Source of the DNA: an uncultured Lachnospiraceae bacterium
GTDB taxonomy: Bacteria; Bacillota; Clostridia; Lachnospirales; Lachnospiraceae
Assembly (NCBI GenBank): GCA_910586615.1
Contig: CAJUJP010000007.1
Location: forward strand, 1-64,000
Length of the DNA: 64,000 bases
Direction of reading: 5' to 3'
Of this stretch, positions 35,080 through 45,283 are shown in pieces. The notes under the pieces were generated by a model that was not told the DNA's origin, did no database searches, and saw only the letters and a list, made by a program, of their open reading frames with translations. Position 1 is the stretch's first letter, and each line of letters begins with the position of its first letter. The position numbers and the translations under genes are program-made.

Positions 35080-36090
35080 TTAGAACTTGCCTTCCTTAGC
35101 CGCTTCCTCAATCAAAACAGCTACTGCAACGGTAGCGCCAACCATCGGGTTGTTGCCCATACCGATCAGACCCATCATCTCAACGTGAGCCGGAACGGAA
35201 GAAGAACCTGCAAACTGTGCATCAGAGTGCATACGTCCTAATGTATCTGTAAATCCATAGGAAGCAGGACCTGCAGCCATGTTATCAGGATGAAGAGTAC
35301 GTCCTGTACCACCGCCGGAAGCAACAGAGAAGTATTTCTTGCCTGCCTCTGTTCTCTCCTTCTTATATGTACCTGCTACCGGATGCTGGAATCTTGTAGG
35401 ATTGGTAGAGTTACCGGTAATGGAAACATCTACGTTCTCTTTCCACATGATCGCAACACCTTCCGGAACGGAGTTAGCGCCGTAGCAGTTTACTTTGGAA
35501 CGAAGTCCCTCAGAATAAGCAATTCTGTCAACTTCCTTCACTTCATTTGTATAAGGATCATACTCTGTCTCCACAAATGTGAAGCCGTTGATTCTGGAAA
35601 TGATCTTTGCTGCATCTTTGCCAAGACCATTCAGAATAACACGAAGAGGTTTCTGACGAACCTTGTTAGCCTTCTCTGCGATACCGATCGCACCTTCTGC
35701 TGCTGCAAAAGACTCATGACCTGCCAGAAATGCAAAACAGTCAGTCTCTTCCTCTAACAGCATCTTACCAAGGTTACCATGGCCAAGACCTACCTTACGG
35801 GTATCTGCAACGGAACCGGGAATACAGAAAGCCTGAAGGCCCTCACCGATTGCTGCCGCTGCGTCAGCCGCTTTCCTGCAGTCTTTCTTGATTGCAATTG
35901 CAGCACCTACCGTATAAGCCCAGCAAGCGTTCTCAAAACAGATCGGCTGAATCTTCTTAACCTGCTCATATACGTCCAGGCCTGCATCTTTTGTGATTTT
36001 CTCAGCTTCTTCGATGGAAGAAATACCATAATTATTTAATACGGAATTGATCTTATCAATTCTTCTCTCATATGATTCAAATAAAGCCAT
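35080..36090 (-). CDS. GGGtGRT protein (uncharacterised family)
   Basis: The 336-aa protein carries the family's defining SGGGTGRTLHPDN motif near residue 255, plus GLGHGNLG and GNNPMVGATVAVAVL. It has no signal peptide or membrane helix. The family is known only by its motif and by its constant pairing with a NifU-like scaffold, which is also seen here 18 bases upstream. A role in iron-sulfur or sulfur metabolism is inferred from that pairing. Confidence 0.88.
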   Translation of the reverse strand: MALFESYERRIDKINSVLNNYGISSIEEAEKITKDAGLDVYEQVKKIQPICFENACWAYTVGAAIAIKKDCRKAADAAAAIGEGLQAFCIPGSVADTRKVGLGHGNLGKMLLEEETDCFAFLAGHESFAAAEGAIGIAEKANKVRQKPLRVILNGLGKDAAKIISRINGFTFVETEYDPYTNEVKEVDRIAYSEGLRSKVNCYGANSVPEGVAIMWKENVDVSITGNSTNPTRFQHPVAGTYKKERTEAGKKYFSVASGGGTGRTLHPDNMAAGPASYGFTDTLGRMHSDAQFAGSSSVPAHVEMMGLIGMGNNPMVGATVAVAVLIEEAAKEGKF

Positions 36091-36108
36091 CTTATCTTAA
36101 TCCTCCTT

Positions 36109-36801
36109 CTATTCGCATCTGGGGTCAATGATCTTAACAGCATCATCAACACGACCGTACTGTCCGCATGCTTTCTCATAAGCTGTATTCGGGTCATCAC
36201 CCTTCTTGATGAAATCTGTCATCTTGCCAAGGCTTACGAACTTATAGCCGATGATCTCATCATTGGCATCCAATGCGATACCAGTTACATAACCTTCTGC
36301 CATTTCAAGATAGCGAGGACCTTTCTTGAGCGTACCGTACATCGTACCAACCTGGCTTCTCAAACCTTTACCCAGATCTTCCAGACCTGCACCTACCGGA
36401 AGGCCGTCCTCGGAGAATGCAGACTGTGTACGACCGTACACGATCTGTAAGAACAGCTCTCTCATAGCTGTATTGATAGCGTCACATACAAGGTCGGTAT
36501 TCAATGCTTCCATAACCGTTAAACCCGGCAAAATCTCAGACGCCATAGCTGCGGAATGTGTCATGCCCGAACATCCGATCGTCTCAACGAGAGCTTCCTG
36601 GATGATACCCTCTTTCACATTCAGAGTCAGTTTACATGCACCCTGCTGAGGAGCACACCAGCCTACACCGTGTGTTAAGCCGGAAATATCCTTTACTTCT
36701 TTCGCCTGAACCCATTTTGCTTCTTCCGGGATCGGCGCACAGCCATGATGAACGCCCTGTGCCACTGTACACATTTCTTCAACTTCTTTTGAATAAATCA
36801 T
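36109..36801 (-). CDS. NifU/IscU-like iron-sulfur scaffold protein partnered with GGGtGRT
   Basis: The 230-aa protein has an IscU/NifU-like core with cysteines in VGWCAPQQGACKL, ETIGCSGMTHS and NTDLVCDAIN, and a C-terminal extension rich in Gly and Asp ending in DPRCE. It probably holds a cluster or metal. It is the first gene of a two-gene operon; AAGGAG precedes the ATG. A weak 5'-leader hairpin (near 36838-36868) is visible. The interval 36802-36988 holds its promoter region. Confidence 0.82.
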   Translation of the reverse strand: MIYSKEVEEMCTVAQGVHHGCAPIPEEAKWVQAKEVKDISGLTHGVGWCAPQQGACKLTLNVKEGIIQEALVETIGCSGMTHSAAMASEILPGLTVMEALNTDLVCDAINTAMRELFLQIVYGRTQSAFSEDGLPVGAGLEDLGKGLRSQVGTMYGTLKKGPRYLEMAEGYVTGIALDANDEIIGYKFVSLGKMTDFIKKGDDPNTAYEKACGQYGRVDDAVKIIDPRCE

Positions 36802-36988
36802 GTGATAACTCCTTTCGATTATGTAAAAATTATTTCATAACAGACTTATGCGCCTGTCATAACCGCTAGTCCTATTTTCGCATATTACAGACAAAAAATC
36901 CAGTCATTTTACTAAATTTATGCGGTAACAGGTTTCTGTGGTGATTGTAAACACCCCCGCAGACACTTGCATCGAAGTAACAAACCAT

Positions 36989-39190
36989 CTACCCGATAAA
37001 ATACTCTGAAATATCAATGCAGTTTAACAGTGCCAGTTTATTTTCCTCTCTGCATTCCAGCCAGCTTGCACTGCATCTGCTCCAGCACCTCAGAGAATAA
37101 TTAAACAGTTCCTCCGTACATCTGCAGTGAGGGTCATCCCGTTTTAAGTGCCTCAGAATGCAGTTATCGCAAGGTGTATCCCTGTGCTGCAGCGCCTTGT
37201 AACATATATCCCCGATCTTGACTTCCGGAGAGCTCATAAGCACCTTTTTGTTAATAAACCCAAGCTCATATGTGTCAGGATTTACGATATATACAAAACT
37301 GTCCAGATTATCAAAAATCGCAATCTGCGTCACGAAATCCTGCAGCCGGTCCATCAGGCCGATCTGCAGAATATGCGCCTCAATGATACGTAACAGTGAC
37401 CGGATCTCCTCCATCTCTTTCTCGGAAAACTCAAGCTGCACATCTTCATGGTTCTCAAAGATGACTGCACCCTGAAATTCACCCTGGGATGTGATCGGAT
37501 AATAGAGCATACTCTTGATGCCCTCCACCTGAAAATAATCATGCATCTCGATTGCCGTCAGGTCATAATCGTGAATGATCGTCGCCTTGCGGAAAGAATC
37601 AAACAGGATCTCGCTGACCACTCTTTTCAACTCATAATGTTCTTTCGTTTCTCTTCCGATCTCATATCCGCTGGCCGCAAACTGCACAGTCTTCGAGATG
37701 GGAAGCGTATCATTACCACATATGTATCCCCGATGAAACCGGTACTTGCCTGTGATCAGCTCGATCACTGACTTCAGCGCCGACTCTGTGGTCTTATCTT
37801 CAAACAGCACCTGCATGACCAGATCCTCGATGGCCCGGTTCATCTCCATACCCTTTTCGGGATTGTATTCCGTATTTTTCCTGGTGGCATGATATGCAAC
37901 GGTAGTTGCCGCATCATAGATCCGGTAACCACACTTTCCGTTAGCCTTAGCCGTATAAACGGCCTTGTCAGCCTTACTGAAAAGTTCTTCGTATTCCTTA
38001 CCGTGATACGGGGAAATAGAAACTCCCACGCTGCAGGTCACATGAATTGTCTTTTCTTCATAATCAAAAGAAAAATCAACATCTCTCACCACTTTATTCG
38101 CAAGAATATCTGCGCTGGAAATGGTATTCAGATTTTTCATAAACACTACAAATTCATCGCCGCCGATACGCCCTACAATATCGCCGCCCTTAAAAATATC
38201 ATTCAGCGCGTTCGCCGTATCTACAAGCACCTGGTCACCCTGGGCATGTCCCATCAGGTCATTGACTTCCTTAAAATTATCCAGATCAATGATCATCAGC
38301 GCATTAAGCGTATTGTTGCTGCTGTCATTGAGTGCATTCTGAATCAGCTGTTCCGTTGCGCCTTTATTATATAGTCCGGTCAGTGCGTCTTTCTCCGCGC
38401 GCAGAAGCAGTTCCAGTTCCTTCAGCTTTTTGTCATGGATATTGATCATGCGTCCCACGACTCTGGTTACATACCCCTCCGCGCCAAGCAGAGATGTCAG
38501 GTTTGCCTGATACCACGTATAATCATCATCAAAACTTTTGGTTCTGTATTCTATCGTCTCATGCTTCGGCGATGTCAGCAGCCCTCTGAAAACAGACCGG
38601 TAATAAGCCACATCTTCATCATAGATCGTGGAATCATCAAACTTTTCTATAAAGGAACTGCGGATCTTCTCCTTCGACATGCCTGAACTGTCGGAAGACC
38701 TGATCACCATAACATCTGTTTTTGCATTGTAATCTATGATCTGCTCGCCCTCGGCCTCGGAAAGAATATGCAGCCGCTCCGCCTGCTTGTTCAACTCGTC
38801 TTCTACATTCTTGCGCTCCGTAATGTCCTGGATTACGGTCACGATCACATATTTATTTCCTTCCCTGGAATACAGATTGCCTCTGACATGCAGCCAGCGA
38901 AGTCCGCCGCTCCCCGTCACAGTACGAAACTCCACATCTACAGCGCCGTCATCTTTGAGCACATCTGCGATTGCCTGCTTATAGAGGGGAAGATCTTCAG
39001 GAATGATACTCATTTCAACCTTCTTCAAATATTTCATTCCCTCTACTCTTGAATATCCTAACATACGGAACAGCCCTTCATTCACATAAAAGGGCGTCAT
39101 TGTTTCATTTTCATACTCAAAGAAACATATTCCCGCGATCACATTATCGACCATCGAGCCGAAACTTTCCATGCTTAATTCCATAGCCAT
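36989..39190 (-). CDS. PAS-GGDEF protein with C-terminal sensor regions (diguanylate cyclase)
   Basis: The 733-aa protein starts with a PAS/PAC module (residues about 10-130), then a second PAS-like region, then GGDEF with intact RIGGDEFVVF near residue 345, so it should make cyclic-di-GMP. The usual inhibitory RxxD is replaced by KGGD. A GAF-like region follows (about 450-610), and the last 120 residues contain a cysteine-rich end (CYKAL, PCDNC, PHCRC, RCWSRC). Such cysteines may bind metal or sense redox. The protein is cytosolic. Confidence 0.87.
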   Translation of the reverse strand: MAMELSMESFGSMVDNVIAGICFFEYENETMTPFYVNEGLFRMLGYSRVEGMKYLKKVEMSIIPEDLPLYKQAIADVLKDDGAVDVEFRTVTGSGGLRWLHVRGNLYSREGNKYVIVTVIQDITERKNVEDELNKQAERLHILSEAEGEQIIDYNAKTDVMVIRSSDSSGMSKEKIRSSFIEKFDDSTIYDEDVAYYRSVFRGLLTSPKHETIEYRTKSFDDDYTWYQANLTSLLGAEGYVTRVVGRMINIHDKKLKELELLLRAEKDALTGLYNKGATEQLIQNALNDSSNNTLNALMIIDLDNFKEVNDLMGHAQGDQVLVDTANALNDIFKGGDIVGRIGGDEFVVFMKNLNTISSADILANKVVRDVDFSFDYEEKTIHVTCSVGVSISPYHGKEYEELFSKADKAVYTAKANGKCGYRIYDAATTVAYHATRKNTEYNPEKGMEMNRAIEDLVMQVLFEDKTTESALKSVIELITGKYRFHRGYICGNDTLPISKTVQFAASGYEIGRETKEHYELKRVVSEILFDSFRKATIIHDYDLTAIEMHDYFQVEGIKSMLYYPITSQGEFQGAVIFENHEDVQLEFSEKEMEEIRSLLRIIEAHILQIGLMDRLQDFVTQIAIFDNLDSFVYIVNPDTYELGFINKKVLMSSPEVKIGDICYKALQHRDTPCDNCILRHLKRDDPHCRCTEELFNYSLRCWSRCSASWLECREENKLALLNCIDISEYFIG

Positions 39191-39286
39191 TTCATCATCC
39201 CCAATTACCTAATTATATTATCGCCAGTCAACTCCCTTTACCGGCTGACATTATTACCGCAAAACCATCCGGCTGAACATGTAACG

Positions 39287-39961
39287 TTAATGTTTGCCTG
39301 CCACTTCACCCTGTTTCTTATAGATGCTTTGAGCCGGAATAAAACCTCTTACCATGGAAGTCGGATAAATATTCGTCTCCCTGCCGATAACCGTCCCCGG
39401 ATTCAATACTGAGTTACATCCTACCTCTACATTGTCTCCCAGCATAGCGCCGAACTTCTTAAGACCGGTCTCATAAGTCTCTTCTCCCGCTTTCACAACC
39501 ACCAGCGTCTTATCGCTCTTGACATTTGAGGTGATGGAACCGGCCCCCATATGTGCCTTGAATCCCAGAATACTGTCACCAACATAATTATAATGAGGTA
39601 CTTGAACTTTATTAAACAAGATCACATTCTTAAGTTCCGTAGAGTTACCCACTACAGCTCCTTTTCCCACAATGGCATTGCCTCTGATAAAAGCACAGTG
39701 CCTGATCTCCGCCTCCTCATCAATAATCGCCGGGCCGTTGATACATGCGCTGGGCGCGATCTTTGCAGATTTAGCCACCCATATATTCTCGCCGCGTTTC
39801 TCATAAATATCCTGCGGAAGACTGTTACCCAGTGTCACAATAAACTCACTGATCTTTGCAAGCACCTCCCAGGGATATACAGCCCCTTCAAAGATATCCT
39901 TTGCCACCGTCTCCTCTAATGTATAGAGCGCTTCAATTTTTGTATCCGCCAAACAAGCCAT
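39287..39961 (-). CDS. Left-handed beta-helix acyltransferase (GlmU C-domain-like)
   Basis: The 224-aa protein consists of hexapeptide repeats (e.g. IAPSACINGPAIIDEEAEI, IVGKGAVVGNSTEL, MLGDNVEVGCNSVLNPGTVIG), giving a left-handed beta-helix as in the C-terminal half of GlmU. It lacks the pyrophosphorylase domain. It probably acetylates a sugar nucleotide or similar acceptor. The final VRGFIPAQSIYKKQG segment is typical of GlmU-like variants in Clostridia. Confidence 0.8.
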   Translation of the reverse strand: MACLADTKIEALYTLEETVAKDIFEGAVYPWEVLAKISEFIVTLGNSLPQDIYEKRGENIWVAKSAKIAPSACINGPAIIDEEAEIRHCAFIRGNAIVGKGAVVGNSTELKNVILFNKVQVPHYNYVGDSILGFKAHMGAGSITSNVKSDKTLVVVKAGEETYETGLKKFGAMLGDNVEVGCNSVLNPGTVIGRETNIYPTSMVRGFIPAQSIYKKQGEVAGKH

Positions 39962-40025
39962 TTTACTTCACCTGCCCTTTCATGATTTATCGGTTTCAGC
40001 ACCGCACCAGACGGTTCTGCTGAAC

Positions 40026-42044
40026 TTATTTCCTGTAAAACTGAGCCACCTGATGAAATCTATGAACCATCATTGTCTGATTATTCATCTCCTTGACGAT
40101 ATTCGTTCTTCTTGTAACAAAATCATCCAGTTTCACCATATATTCATCTTCCGAAATGGAACCGTCGGCAACAAGGGTAAGCCCTTTTTCCCAGCTTGCC
40201 GTCAGCCGCGGGTCAAGCAGAGGTTTGATGGAGCCGGCCACCACTTCATAAATCATCTCACCGAGAAGTGTAGGTGTGATAATCTGCGTTTTTTTATTCA
40301 GCGCCAGATATTTAATGTTCACCAGCTTTTTGAGTATCTCAGCCCGGGTAGCCGAAGTGCCGATACCGCTTCCCTTGATCTGTGCGCGCAGTTCCTCATC
40401 CTCTATAAACTGACCTGCATTCTCCATAGTCAGAATCATAGTACCGGAATTATAACGTTTCGGCGGAGATGTCTCCCCTTCCTTTTTTTCCAGCCCGTTA
40501 AGCTGCAGTGGTGTTCCTTTCTTCAATGCAGCCAGTGTCTCCATGTAAGAACCGTCGCATGATAACACCTGTTCTTCTTTCTTTTCGCCCTCTTCTTTCT
40601 CATCCCCTTCTTCCTTCTTCTTGGAAAAGGAATTGCGGGTAACAGGAAGATATCCCGGCTGCACCAGCACCTTAAAGCCGGTGGAAAAGAACTCCCCCTT
40701 CATCTTGACACCAAGACTGATCTTCTGATATACCGCTGCCGGATAAAAAATACTCAAAAACCGTCTGACAATAATCTCATATACCCTGGCAGAAGTGGAC
40801 GAAAGCCCGGCAAGCGCCCCAAGCCCCTGTCCCGTGGGAATGATTGCATAGTGGTCTGTGATCTGCTTGTCATTTACATACCTTGACTTGGCAATCGTTT
40901 GGTAACTTTTGTTATTTAATATTTCTTCTATAAAAACAGATGTTATTCCATATCCCCGAAGTCCGCTGATATTTTTATGTATTTCCTTTGCCACTGCACT
41001 CGACAGCACTCTGGCGTCGGTACGCGGATAAGTCGTTAATTTCTTCTCATAAAGTTCCTGAACGATCCGCAGCGTCTCGTCCGGACTGATCTTAAAAAGC
41101 TTGGAGCAGTCGTTCTGCAGTTCCGCCAGATTATATAATAACGGTGGGTTTTTTGTTTCTTTTTTCTTCTCAAGCTTCTCTACCACCGGCGGCTCTTTCG
41201 GCTCTTCCTCCAGAAAACTGATGAATGCATCGGCCTCCTTTTCCTCCAGAAAACCGTTGTCTTTGTACAGAAGCGGCGACTGAAAATATCTGGATCCCTC
41301 CACAGCCTTCCACTCACAACTGCACTCACGCCCGTTAATGTCCACCAGAGCCAGAACCCGATAAAAAGGTATCTTCACAAAATCCCTGATTTCCCGTTCC
41401 CTGTTCACCACCATCCCCAGCACGCAGGTCATCACCCGTCCCACAGAGACCACCGCCCTGTCCGCTTTCAGATAAGATTTAATGGGATTGCTGTATTTCA
41501 GGGTCAAAGCTCTGGAAAAATTGATTCCCATGAGATAATCTTCCTTGGCACGCAGATATGCGGCACTGGACAGATTATCATATGCTGACAGGTCTTTGGC
41601 TTCTCTGATCCCTCTAAGGATCTCTTCCTCCGTCTGTGAATCGATCCAGACGCGTTTTCTCACTTTTCCCTGTACATGCGCCTGTTGTTCCACCAGCCGG
41701 TAGATATATTCCCCTTCACGCCCGGAGTCGGTACATACATAGATCGTCTCCACGTCTTCCCTGTTCAGCAGCCCGCTCACGATCTGAAACTGTTTCTTCA
41801 CACTGTCTATCACTTCATATTTGAATTTTTCAGGAATAAAGGGAATCGTGCCGAGCGACCACCGCTTATATTTCTCGTCATATGCTTCCGGATAACTCAT
41901 CGTCACGAGATGTCCTACGCACCATGTCACTACTGCCTCATCGGACTCCATATAGCCGTCCCTGTTCCTCATATGGTATTTCAATGCTTTGGCAAACTCC
42001 TTTGCCACACTGGGTTTCTCAGCGATAAAAATACTTTTTCCCAT
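40026..42044 (-). CDS. topB: DNA topoisomerase III (type IA)
   Basis: The 672-aa enzyme has a Toprim domain (FIAEKPSVAKEF and TDSGREGEYI) and the catalytic Tyr in TYPRTDARVL, with the type IA core continuing to about residue 665. A charged Lys/Glu insert (about 490-515) is low complexity. It lacks the C-terminal zinc fingers of topoisomerase I. The start is taken at ATG 42044 (MGKSIF) after GAGGAG, although the spacer is short; an in-frame ATG at 42059 is possible. The ATPase gene ends 50 bases upstream. Confidence 0.9.
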   Translation of the reverse strand: MGKSIFIAEKPSVAKEFAKALKYHMRNRDGYMESDEAVVTWCVGHLVTMSYPEAYDEKYKRWSLGTIPFIPEKFKYEVIDSVKKQFQIVSGLLNREDVETIYVCTDSGREGEYIYRLVEQQAHVQGKVRKRVWIDSQTEEEILRGIREAKDLSAYDNLSSAAYLRAKEDYLMGINFSRALTLKYSNPIKSYLKADRAVVSVGRVMTCVLGMVVNREREIRDFVKIPFYRVLALVDINGRECSCEWKAVEGSRYFQSPLLYKDNGFLEEKEADAFISFLEEEPKEPPVVEKLEKKKETKNPPLLYNLAELQNDCSKLFKISPDETLRIVQELYEKKLTTYPRTDARVLSSAVAKEIHKNISGLRGYGITSVFIEEILNNKSYQTIAKSRYVNDKQITDHYAIIPTGQGLGALAGLSSTSARVYEIIVRRFLSIFYPAAVYQKISLGVKMKGEFFSTGFKVLVQPGYLPVTRNSFSKKKEEGDEKEEGEKKEEQVLSCDGSYMETLAALKKGTPLQLNGLEKKEGETSPPKRYNSGTMILTMENAGQFIEDEELRAQIKGSGIGTSATRAEILKKLVNIKYLALNKKTQIITPTLLGEMIYEVVAGSIKPLLDPRLTASWEKGLTLVADGSISEDEYMVKLDDFVTRRTNIVKEMNNQTMMVHRFHQVAQFYRK

Positions 42045-42093
42045 ATACTCCTCATTCATTACGATTCAGCGTTCAGCCTCATGGCCACGGAAT

Positions 42094-43467
42094 CTAAAAA
42101 TCTGAAATCTGAACAAGCTTAATATTCGGCCTGATCTTGGCTTCCAGATTCAAGCGTTCATCAAACCGGAACGCAGTGTACATATAAATATAATCCACAT
42201 TAATCTTCGCTTTCTTCGCATAATCCAGAAGATTCTCATAATCATCATAGGTCATGGGTTTCTCCCAGTTACACAGGCCGATCAGAGTATGCCCTTCCTC
42301 ATCCTGGGCAATGATATCCAGGACACCGTCCTTGCCGACCCATTCCCCCACAAGATCCAGCGTGATTGGCAGCTTGTTTCTGCTGTTTAGCTTTGCAAGA
42401 TGCTGTCTGCAGACTTCTTTGAAATATCCTGTCACATATTTCCTGAAATCAGACATGATATAACGGTTATAAAATTCTCCCACAGAAAGCATTTCCAATG
42501 CGCTTCTGTTAGGATACATATATGTATAATAGAAATCAACGAAAGGATGACTGATCCGATAGACGCCTTTCTGCACATTGTCTTTGCCCGCCGTGTCATA
42601 GGAAAAGACTTTCTCCACCAGTTCCAGTTCTATGAGATTTTTTAGATAAACACTGATCTTGGCACGGGAAAATTCTGTATGCAGATACAGATTATTCAAC
42701 TTATGGCTGCCTGCCGCGATGGAGGCCATGATTGTATTGTAGACACTGGGTTCCCGAAGCTGATCCGTCAGCATACGTTCCCCCTCTTCGAAAAGAAAGC
42801 TGTTTCCGTCCAATATATTCCGGCAGATATTCTGCTGTATGGTCAGCCTGTCGTCAAACTGATTCCACAGTCCGGGAAAACCTCCCAGAATGGCATAGGC
42901 CTCCACACACTCTTCAATGCGGAAGTTGGGAAATCTCTGCACAATGTCCTCAAAAGACATCTCCCGTATCTTCAGAAAACCTGCCAGTTCATAAGCCGCG
43001 TCTCCGATGCGTGTAATCATACTGTTCTCAATCCAGCCAATAGATGAACTGCACAAAATGACCATTACATCATCCCTGTTCCATTGGCTGTGCACAAAAG
43101 CCACCAGATCCTTCATAAACCGTTCGCTCATCCTGACGATATTCTGAAACTCATCAATCATAAGCACTTTTTTGCCGCCGCTCCTGCGGGCGATCTTCAC
43201 AAAAATATCATGAAAAGAGGGAAACGGCTCGATATCATAGCCGTCCTCCGCAAGCTGGCGCCCCCACTGATACATCTGCTCCCGCTCGGAACAGGCCTGT
43301 GCCAGATAGTAGAATCCGGGTTTATCCTCCATAAATTCCCGGACCAGCGCCGTCTTGCCGATATGCTTCTGCCCGTATACGACAAGAATCTGACTGCCTT
43401 CTCTGTCGTAATAATTATTCAGATACCTTAATTCGGATACTCTGCCAAGTAACATAGGTTTCCTCAC
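42094..43467 (-). CDS. AAA+/STAND-type ATPase with DUF234-like C-terminus
   Basis: The 457-aa protein has Walker A GQKHIGKTAL near residue 31, Walker B VLMIDEFQN, a winged-helix middle, and a C-terminal region with GVLDIIAQDEEGHTLIGLCNWEK that resembles the DUF234 restriction-endonuclease-like fold. These archaeal-type ATPases are common in bacteria; function is unknown, with proposed roles in defence or mobile-element biology. It is three bases from the upstream EAL gene. Confidence 0.82.
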   Translation of the reverse strand: MRKPMLLGRVSELRYLNNYYDREGSQILVVYGQKHIGKTALVREFMEDKPGFYYLAQACSEREQMYQWGRQLAEDGYDIEPFPSFHDIFVKIARRSGGKKVLMIDEFQNIVRMSERFMKDLVAFVHSQWNRDDVMVILCSSSIGWIENSMITRIGDAAYELAGFLKIREMSFEDIVQRFPNFRIEECVEAYAILGGFPGLWNQFDDRLTIQQNICRNILDGNSFLFEEGERMLTDQLREPSVYNTIMASIAAGSHKLNNLYLHTEFSRAKISVYLKNLIELELVEKVFSYDTAGKDNVQKGVYRISHPFVDFYYTYMYPNRSALEMLSVGEFYNRYIMSDFRKYVTGYFKEVCRQHLAKLNSRNKLPITLDLVGEWVGKDGVLDIIAQDEEGHTLIGLCNWEKPMTYDDYENLLDYAKKAKINVDYIYMYTAFRFDERLNLEAKIRPNIKLVQISDF

Positions 43468-43470
43468 ATG

Positions 43471-45204
43471 CTATGCCGTCATATCAGCCAGCAGATTCTC
43501 GATCTTATCTGACGGCATTGGTTTCCCAAGGAAATATCCTTGAATATTGTCGCAGTCGATTTCGTTCAGATAACGGAACTGTTCCTCCGTCTCAACGCCC
43601 TCGGCTATTGTCTCAAAGCCTAACTTTTTGACCATATAGATAATGGATTCCGTAATAATCCTTGTATTTTCATCGGTTATCACCGTATCAATAAACGATT
43701 TATCAATTTTTAAAGTATCGATCGGAAGCCCTTTCAGATAAGAAAGCGACGAATACCCTGTACCGAAATCATCCAGAGATATCTTTACGCCGATATCTCT
43801 CAGAACCACCAGTTTCTCTGTGATCTCGGTAAAGTCGTCAATCAGAATGGATTCCGTAATCTCCAATTCAATCTCCTCTGGAGAAATTTCATATTTATCC
43901 ATCAGCTGCAGTACTTTGTCTATAAAATCCGGCTGCCTGTACTGGATAGCCGAAATATTGAGAGACATAATCATCGGATAATGGTATTTACGTTTCCACG
44001 CCGCGAATGCTTTCAGGCTCTCCTCAATAACCCACGCACCGATCGGGACGATTGCGCCGTTCTTTTCCGCAATGGGTATAAAGACAGCCGGACTGATCAT
44101 CTTGCCGTTATCGTCTTTCCAGCGGATCAACGCCTCCACACCCCGCAGCGCCCTGTCCATGGTCCGGAACTGCGGCTGGTAATACATGATAAAATTCTGC
44201 TGGAAAACAGCGTCTTTCAGCTTATTTTCAATGGTCACATTCTTGAGGAAATCGTCCAGGATCGTACCGTCATAATACAGCACTTTATCCTTCCCCATGC
44301 TCTTTGCCTTAAACATGACGATCTCGGCGCAGTTAATCAGTTCCAGTGTCTTGGTCGCCGCCTCCGGATATTCCGCCACACCTGCGCTGACTGTAATGAA
44401 AATCTCCTGTCCGCCGGACAGTTTGAACGGTTTCTTAAGCCGCTCCGTGATCGTCTTATAGATCGTCTCCACACTTCTTGCCCCGCACGGACTATAGATT
44501 CCGATGCAGAAAAGATCACTGTTAAAATGGGAAATGATCACATTATCTCCCAGCAGATCCGACAGGAACTGTCCGAACATCTGTACAAGCTCATCCCCGA
44601 CAATGATCCCCATACCGTCATTGACCCGGCGAAAATCATCAAAATCCAGAAACATAACTGCAACTGTCTCATTCGCTTCCTCCGCCCGCCGGATGTATTC
44701 ACCCAGAAGCCTGACAAAATAATTACGGTTATATAAACCCGTCAGAATATCATAATATGCAAGATACGTCAGTTCATCGTTCTGCGTATTGAACTTCGTC
44801 ACATCCCTGAACCGGATGATCTTATCCGTAGGGTGATCCAGCGCATCATAGACAATGCTCACTTCCACTTCCATACAGATGTGTCTGCCCTTCAACTTCA
44901 CATCTATGGCCTGACTCTTTAACTTCTGATTCTCTATAAAAAGTACTTCCCTGAGCGGAATGACATATTCGTCCTCCACGCTGTCATATAGTCTGGTAAG
45001 ATCGCGCAAATCCGTAACCGTAAAGTCAAAAAAATAATCCCAGTTTGCAACCGTGGAGAACGTCCCCTCTTCATAACTGTAATACAGAAACGCACTGTTG
45101 GAAGTCTCGCAGATCAGCCGAAGCATCTTCTCATCCCTGCTCAGTTTCCGGTTCATCGCGCTTAACAGATCTACCTGATATTTTAATTCTTCCATAAAAT
45201 CCAT
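43471..45204 (-). CDS. GGDEF-EAL protein with degenerate cyclase site
   Basis: The 577-aa soluble protein has an N-terminal PAS-like region, a GGDEF-fold domain whose signature is HFNSDLFCIG (inactive), and a C-terminal EAL domain with VEALIRW, LEITES, DDFGTGYSS, KIDKSF and EGVET intact. It is therefore a likely cyclic-di-GMP phosphodiesterase with a regulatory GGDEF. It is the third cyclic-di-GMP protein in the window. Confidence 0.9.
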   Translation of the reverse strand: MDFMEELKYQVDLLSAMNRKLSRDEKMLRLICETSNSAFLYYSYEEGTFSTVANWDYFFDFTVTDLRDLTRLYDSVEDEYVIPLREVLFIENQKLKSQAIDVKLKGRHICMEVEVSIVYDALDHPTDKIIRFRDVTKFNTQNDELTYLAYYDILTGLYNRNYFVRLLGEYIRRAEEANETVAVMFLDFDDFRRVNDGMGIIVGDELVQMFGQFLSDLLGDNVIISHFNSDLFCIGIYSPCGARSVETIYKTITERLKKPFKLSGGQEIFITVSAGVAEYPEAATKTLELINCAEIVMFKAKSMGKDKVLYYDGTILDDFLKNVTIENKLKDAVFQQNFIMYYQPQFRTMDRALRGVEALIRWKDDNGKMISPAVFIPIAEKNGAIVPIGAWVIEESLKAFAAWKRKYHYPMIMSLNISAIQYRQPDFIDKVLQLMDKYEISPEEIELEITESILIDDFTEITEKLVVLRDIGVKISLDDFGTGYSSLSYLKGLPIDTLKIDKSFIDTVITDENTRIITESIIYMVKKLGFETIAEGVETEEQFRYLNEIDCDNIQGYFLGKPMPSDKIENLLADMTA

Positions 45205-45283
45205 ACCCTTATACTCCGCCGGATCTCCCTATGCTCCTTAAGAGTTATCCCTCAATCTTTTCTTTTGCATGTTTTAAGTTAAA

